Assembly: GCA_963833745.1 (NCBI GenBank)
Contig: CAWHZD010000004.1
Coordinates: forward strand, 992,001 to 1,056,000
Length of the DNA: 64,000 bases
DNA from: AP-15 sp963833745
GTDB lineage: Bacteria; Pseudomonadota; Alphaproteobacteria; ATCC43930; CGMCC-115725
Direction of reading: 5' to 3'
In this document: in pieces, positions 62,714 through 64,000 of the stretch
Numbering within the stretch: position 1 is the stretch's first letter
How the letters are laid out: each line of letters starts with the position of its first letter
The notes under the pieces: generated by a model
Seen by the model: the letters and a program-made list of their open reading frames with translations, nothing else
What the model was told of the DNA's origin: nothing
Database searches by the model: none
Translations under genes and position numbers: made by a program

Positions 62714-64000
62714 TGTGACCGCCGGAGTGATTCTCCCCAGAAGCGCCGTTTGAATATTCCCCAGGTGTGATGCCCGGCTTTCCGGGGCGCGCCCCGGGAA
62801 GCCGGGCGGCGCGTCGTCCGATGATCCCTTCCGCAGTGGCGGGAGGGGGGACGGTGATCCAACTGGGGGAGCTCGTCATGATCTTGGATCTTCACCGGCA
62901 GGGGCTGAGCGTATCGGTGATCGCGCGTCGGGTCGGCATCGACCGCAAGACAGTGCGTAAATACATCGAACGCGGTCTGGAGCCGCCGAGCTATGGGCCG
63001 CGCAAGCCGCGAGCGCGGCAGTTGGAGCGGTTCGAGGCGTATCTGCGGCGGCGGGTCACCGCGTATCCGGGCCTCACCGGCAGCCGGTTGCTGCGCGAGA
63101 TCCGCGAGCATGGCTATACCGGCGGCTACACCGCGGTAACCGACTTTCTGCGCGAGGTGCGGCCGTCACCGACCCCGCCATTCGAAGTACGTTTCGAGAC
63201 CCCGGCGGGCGAGCAGGCCCAGGTCGATTTTGCCCATTTCGAGGTGATCTTCACCGACGAGCCCAGTGCGATGCGGGTCGTTTGGCTGTTCTCAATGGTG
63301 CTCGGCTACAGCCGGCTGATCTGGGCGCGTTTTGCCGCCCATCAGGATCTGCAGACCGTGCTGCGTTGCCATATGGCGGCCTTCTCGGCCTTGGGCGGAG
63401 TGCCCCGCCAGATCCTTTACGACCGGATGAAGACCGCGGTGATCGGCGAGGACGACCAGGCCCACATCATCTACAACCGCGCGCTGATCGACTGTGCCGC
63501 ACATTACGGCTTCCATCCGAAGGCCTGCCGCCCCTACCGGGCCAAGACCAAGGGGAAAGTCGAGCGGCCGTTCCGCTACATCCGCGAGGACTTCTTCCTC
63601 GCCCGCTTGTTCCGCGATCTCGACGACCTGAACGCTCAGCTCGCCCATTGGCTCGGGACGGTGGCCAACCCACGGGTGCATGCGACGACCCAGCGCGTCG
63701 TCAATGAAGCCTTTGCCGAAGAGAAGCTCGTGCTCCAGCCCTTGCCGCTGGTGCCGTTCCGCGCCGTGCTCAAGCTTGAGCGGCGGGTCTCGCACGAGGG
63801 GATGGTCAGCATCGGCGGCAATCTCTACAGCGTGCCGGACGCGACCCGCAAACGCATCGTCGAGGTGCACAGCCTGGCCGACGAGATCCGCATCTTCGAG
63901 GCGGACCGGCTGATTGCTGTCCATCCCGTGCTCGAAGGACGCCATCAACGGCGCCTGGCTCCCGGCCACCGCAAGATGCCGATGCTGACAGCAACAGAGA
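62714..64000 (+). mobile_element. IS21-family element, left part (runs off right edge)
   Basis: The element starts with TGTGACCGCCGGAGTGATTC, the TGT-type end of IS21 elements, exactly where the prpD frame stops. It carries istA; istB and the right end lie outside the window. Confidence 0.88.
62854..64000 (+). CDS. istA: IS21-family transposase IstA, partial
   Basis: I choose GTG 62854 after GGGAGGGGGGAC; ATG at 62821 and 62878 are alternatives. The frame is open to the end of the window, 382 residues. An HTH comes first (VMILDLHRQGLSVSVIARRV, GIDRKTVRKYIERGL), then the DDE domain with Asp in AGEQAQVDFAHFEVIF, Asp in RQILYDRMKTAVIGED and Glu in AKTKGKVERPFRYIREDFFL, and the Mu-type C-terminal domain start (VSIGGNLYSVPDATRKRIVE). 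No damage is seen in the visible part. Confidence 0.94.
   Translation, partial: MIQLGELVMILDLHRQGLSVSVIARRVGIDRKTVRKYIERGLEPPSYGPRKPRARQLERFEAYLRRRVTAYPGLTGSRLLREIREHGYTGGYTAVTDFLREVRPSPTPPFEVRFETPAGEQAQVDFAHFEVIFTDEPSAMRVVWLFSMVLGYSRLIWARFAAHQDLQTVLRCHMAAFSALGGVPRQILYDRMKTAVIGEDDQAHIIYNRALIDCAAHYGFHPKACRPYRAKTKGKVERPFRYIREDFFLARLFRDLDDLNAQLAHWLGTVANPRVHATTQRVVNEAFAEEKLVLQPLPLVPFRAVLKLERRVSHEGMVSIGGNLYSVPDATRKRIVEVHSLADEIRIFEADRLIAVHPVLEGRHQRRLAPGHRKMPMLTATE

Noticed and set aside
1..64000. CRISPR arrays, tRNA or rRNA genes
   Set aside because: No regularly spaced direct repeats and no cloverleaf or rRNA-like stretches were noticed by eye; a covariance-model scan would be needed to exclude a tRNA fragment.

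Overview
The window looks like an accessory, insertion-sequence-riddled stretch of a GC-rich soil or plant-associated alphaproteobacterium (Rhizobiales/Rhodospirillales type). The clues are a MucR/Ros zinc-finger regulator, ECF and TetR regulators of alphaproteobacterial type, small conserved alphaproteobacterial ORFs, ABC_sub_bind-type and MFS transporters in number, and LigAB-type ring cleavage. The taxonomic call is inference from protein resemblance only.

Layout. 1-6953: a hicBA toxin-antitoxin pair, a B12-binding radical SAM gene broken by a local inversion and abutting a 5'-truncated IS1634 copy, then small ORFs in a tightly overlapping operon led by a serine recombinase. 7503-13250: an ECF sigma gene cut by a Tn3-family transposon (tnpR, tnpA, 38-bp terminal repeats) whose tnpA is itself split by an IS630 element; beyond it lie scraps of hsdR and of a second IS630. 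13393-24559: a frameshifted SWIM/SNF2 helicase, an IS66 element, an AT-richer membrane-protein gene, a qmcA-like/nfeD pair and a complete IS1634 (5-bp target duplication), then a SWIB protein. 24633-35384: ligAB, remnants of a TPP enzyme and an IS6 element, a phytanoyl-CoA dioxygenase relative, two MFS carriers, a TetR regulator, a probable selenoprotein split by an in-frame TGA, and a DHA2 exporter. 36869-40906: a compact cluster of two oxygenase-like proteins, an ATP-grasp ligase, a truncated ATP-grasp-like partner and a modular possible substrate protein. 41482-48438: a ferritin-like protein, a class III cyclase, a SpoVG-like protein and transport genes, two of them frameshifted. 48738-56166: a DUF3455 protein, a complete IS256 (9-bp duplication), a double cold-shock-domain protein, MucR, a phospholipase-C-type phosphoesterase, an SDR remnant and an internally deleted IS. 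56310-62713: a divergently regulated operon resembling itaconate degradation (CoA-transferase, MaoC hydratase, CitE-type lyase, LysR, PrpD) in decay, then an IS21 element that runs off the right edge.

The most interesting items are (i) the ATP-grasp/oxygenase cluster at 36869-40906 with its possible peptide-like substrate, (ii) the UGA-containing PrdB/GrdB-like protein at 32381-33592 with a U-x-x-C motif and a hairpin just downstream, and (iii) the layered mobile-element history: an inversion-split radical SAM gene, IS630 inside Tn3, and inverted IS1634 copies bracketing 18.5 kb. Many host genes carry single indels while most mobile-element ORFs are intact. That pattern fits real gene decay, but uncorrected homopolymer errors in the assembly could explain part of it.
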